Below are positions 5,919-7,207 of a stretch of DNA of 7,207 nucleotides, one piece after another. Numbering within the stretch: position 1 is the stretch's first letter; every line of letters starts with the position of its first letter. The notes beneath the pieces were generated by a model that saw only the letters and a list, made by a program, of their open reading frames with translations, did not search any database and was not told the DNA's origin. Location of the stretch: NCBI GenBank assembly GCA_023700885.1, contig JAMPYA010000113.1, positions 1 through 7,207 of the forward strand, read 5' to 3'. This DNA comes from Flavobacteriaceae bacterium. Lineage in GTDB: Bacteria; Bacteroidota; Bacteroidia; Flavobacteriales; Flavobacteriaceae. Position numbers and translations under genes: made by a program.

Positions 5919-6932
5919 ATGAAAAATCTGTCATTTGTAGATAAAATTTTATTTATCATCAATAATTTGATGGCTTTTTCGCTTGTATTATCGTATTTTC
6001 TACCCTTTTTCTCTCCTGAAAAATATGAAAAAATTGCAATTATTAGTTTAGCAGTTCCTTTATTAATTTTTGCAAACGTTGCTTTTGCTTTATTTTGGAT
6101 GATCAAGTTTAAGAAACAATTTATAGTTTCTATTTTGGTGTTGCTAATCGGATTTAAATATATCAATTCATTATATAAAATTGCTGATGAAACAGTTGAA
6201 ATTGACAATTCTGGAGTTACCATAATGAACTACAATGTTAGAATGTTTAATTTATATCAATGGATTGATGATAAAACCATCAACTCAAAAATCATTTCTT
6301 TTATCAACACTGAAAACCCCGATATTTTGTGTCTGCAAGAATATCATGCATCTGAAAAGAAAAACATCGCTTATACTTATAATTATATCAAAACAAATCA
6401 GGATAGATCTAAAATTGGACAAGCAATTTTTTCTAAGTATAAAATCATTAATTCGGGTTCGTTAAATTTCGAATTCAGTGGTAATAATGCCATTTTTGCT
6501 GATATAGTTATTAAAAAAGACACGATAAGAGTTTATAATATTCATTTAGAATCATTGAAAATAAATCCGCTAAAAGAAAATTTTGGTGAAAAGGATTCTG
6601 ATCATTTACGCAGACGTTTTGAAAAAGCATTTAAAAAACAAGTAGCGCAAACAAATTTAATTTTAGAGCATCAAAAGCAATCTCCTTATAAAACTATTAT
6701 TAGTGGCGATTTTAATAACACACAGTTTTCTTGGGTTTATAGAGAAATGAAAAAAGGTAAAAAAGATGCTTTTGAAGAACATGGTAGTGGATTTGGTAAA
6801 ACTTTTAACTACCCTTTTCCACTAAGAATTGATTATTTATTAATTGATGAAACTATAGAAATTAATCAATTTAAAACCTATAATATTAAATTTTCTGATC
6901 ATTTCCCGATAATGGCAAGAATGGAACTTTAA
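5919..6932 (+). CDS. Membrane-anchored endonuclease/exonuclease/phosphatase (EEP) superfamily protein
   Basis: The 337-residue protein has three N-terminal membrane segments (about 10-31, 39-62, 67-84) and a C-terminal EEP catalytic domain (about 100-337), the DNase I / phosphodiesterase fold. All signature residues are present: N106 in MNYNVR, E141 in LCLQE, H209 in YNIHLES, D264 and N266 in SGDFNNT, D305 in RIDYLLID, and D327-H328 in SDHFPI. Basic residues between segments two and three (KFKK, 63-66) are predicted to be cytoplasmic, which places the catalytic domain in the periplasm. The substrate cannot be told from sequence: nucleic acid, a sugar- or nucleotide-phosphate, or a lipid head group are all possible for this superfamily. 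It is the last gene of the operon, 16 nt after the second rhomboid, and its stop overlaps the stop of the convergent gene. Confidence 0.92.
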   Translation: MKNLSFVDKILFIINNLMAFSLVLSYFLPFFSPEKYEKIAIISLAVPLLIFANVAFALFWMIKFKKQFIVSILVLLIGFKYINSLYKIADETVEIDNSGVTIMNYNVRMFNLYQWIDDKTINSKIISFINTENPDILCLQEYHASEKKNIAYTYNYIKTNQDRSKIGQAIFSKYKIINSGSLNFEFSGNNAIFADIVIKKDTIRVYNIHLESLKINPLKENFGEKDSDHLRRRFEKAFKKQVAQTNLILEHQKQSPYKTIISGDFNNTQFSWVYREMKKGKKDAFEEHGSGFGKTFNYPFPLRIDYLLIDETIEINQFKTYNIKFSDHFPIMARMEL

Positions 6933-7207
6933 TTCTTTTTTACCCTTTTCAAATTAAGTAAGTTAATTGGATTGATTCCTAAACCCTCAATATTTTTCTG
7001 AGTAAATCTAATAACCTCATCATAATATAACGGCACAATAGGAGCAGTACTCATCACTAAACTATCCATTTTTTTATAGAGTAAATTACGCTCAACATCA
7101 TCGGTAATTGTAAAAGATTTTTCATACCATTGGTCAAATTGATTATTAGCATAATGAAAATAATTGGGACCTTCCGGAGCAAAGTTTTTACTGTAAAATA
7201 GAGACAA
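6929..7207 (-). CDS. ABC transporter periplasmic peptide/solute-binding protein (family 5), C-terminal fragment
   Basis: Only the last 93 codons lie in the window; the gene enters from the right edge and stops at 6929, so the TTG codon at the edge is internal, not a start. The segment fits the C-terminal end of family 5 solute-binding proteins (OppA/DppA type): a region like NYFHYANNQFDQWYEKS, a helix with ERNLLYKKMDSLVMS, then APIVPLYYDEVIRF, close to the family's 'a-P-i-v-P-L-y' strand, and a final GLGINPINLLNLKRV. Such proteins capture peptides or similar solutes in the periplasm for an ABC importer, and are lipoproteins in many bacteria; the signal region is outside the window. It is convergent with the EEP gene, with overlapping stop codons. 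Confidence 0.85.
   Translation of the reverse strand: MSLFYSKNFAPEGPNYFHYANNQFDQWYEKSFTITDDVERNLLYKKMDSLVMSTAPIVPLYYDEVIRFTQKNIEGLGINPINLLNLKRVKKN

Noticed and set aside
2552..6932. The mutL-rhomboid-EEP cluster as a new defence or membrane-repair system.
   Set aside because: All members are common housekeeping families, there are no transfer signs, and I recall this order as widespread in flavobacteria; evidence for a dedicated system is lacking.
6917..6941. Possible terminator: AAGAAT pairing with ATTCTT followed by a run of T at the end of the EEP gene.
   Set aside because: The stem is only 6 bp with one G-C pair and a 9-nt loop, too weak to claim as an intrinsic terminator.

Overview
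The window is AT-rich, densely coded bacterial chromosome and looks like Bacteroidota, most likely Flavobacteriia. Three things point there. Promoter boxes resemble the TTG / TAnnTTTG type of that phylum. Good Shine-Dalgarno sequences are missing before the starts. The gene set and order (recF divergent from a TPR membrane protein, then ribH, a small membrane protein, mutL, two rhomboid proteases and a membrane-anchored EEP-fold enzyme) is one I recall from flavobacterial genomes; that is memory, not a database search. I see no mobile element, CRISPR array, tRNA or rRNA, and nothing suggesting recent transfer.

Layout. Positions 1-836 (minus strand) hold most of recF, whose C-terminus lies beyond the left edge. 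A 111-bp divergent intergenic region follows. The plus strand then carries two transcription units. Unit 1 (948-2194) is a YfgM-like TPR membrane protein followed 5 nt later by ribH. A 64-nt gap with a plausible promoter leads to unit 2 (2259-6932): a 97-residue tail-anchored protein, mutL (joined by a TAATG overlap), two consecutive rhomboid protease genes with 3-nt gaps, and a membrane-tethered endonuclease/exonuclease/phosphatase family protein. Unit 2 meets the C-terminal end of a minus-strand peptide/solute-binding protein gene at 6929-6932, where the two stop codons share the palindrome TTAA. No gene-free stretch exceeds about 110 bp.

How the genes relate. RecF (recombinational gap repair) and MutL (mismatch repair) serve genome maintenance, RibH makes the riboflavin precursor lumazine, and the TPR protein and rhomboids act in or on the inner membrane. 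There is no obvious single pathway; this looks like a conserved housekeeping cluster more than a dedicated system. I found no convincing new multi-gene system. The most notable signals are a 22-bp hairpin inside the start of the ribH coding sequence, a MutL whose endonuclease and zinc motifs are degenerate, and a pair of adjacent rhomboids that each keep a full catalytic set but differ in loop and tail architecture.
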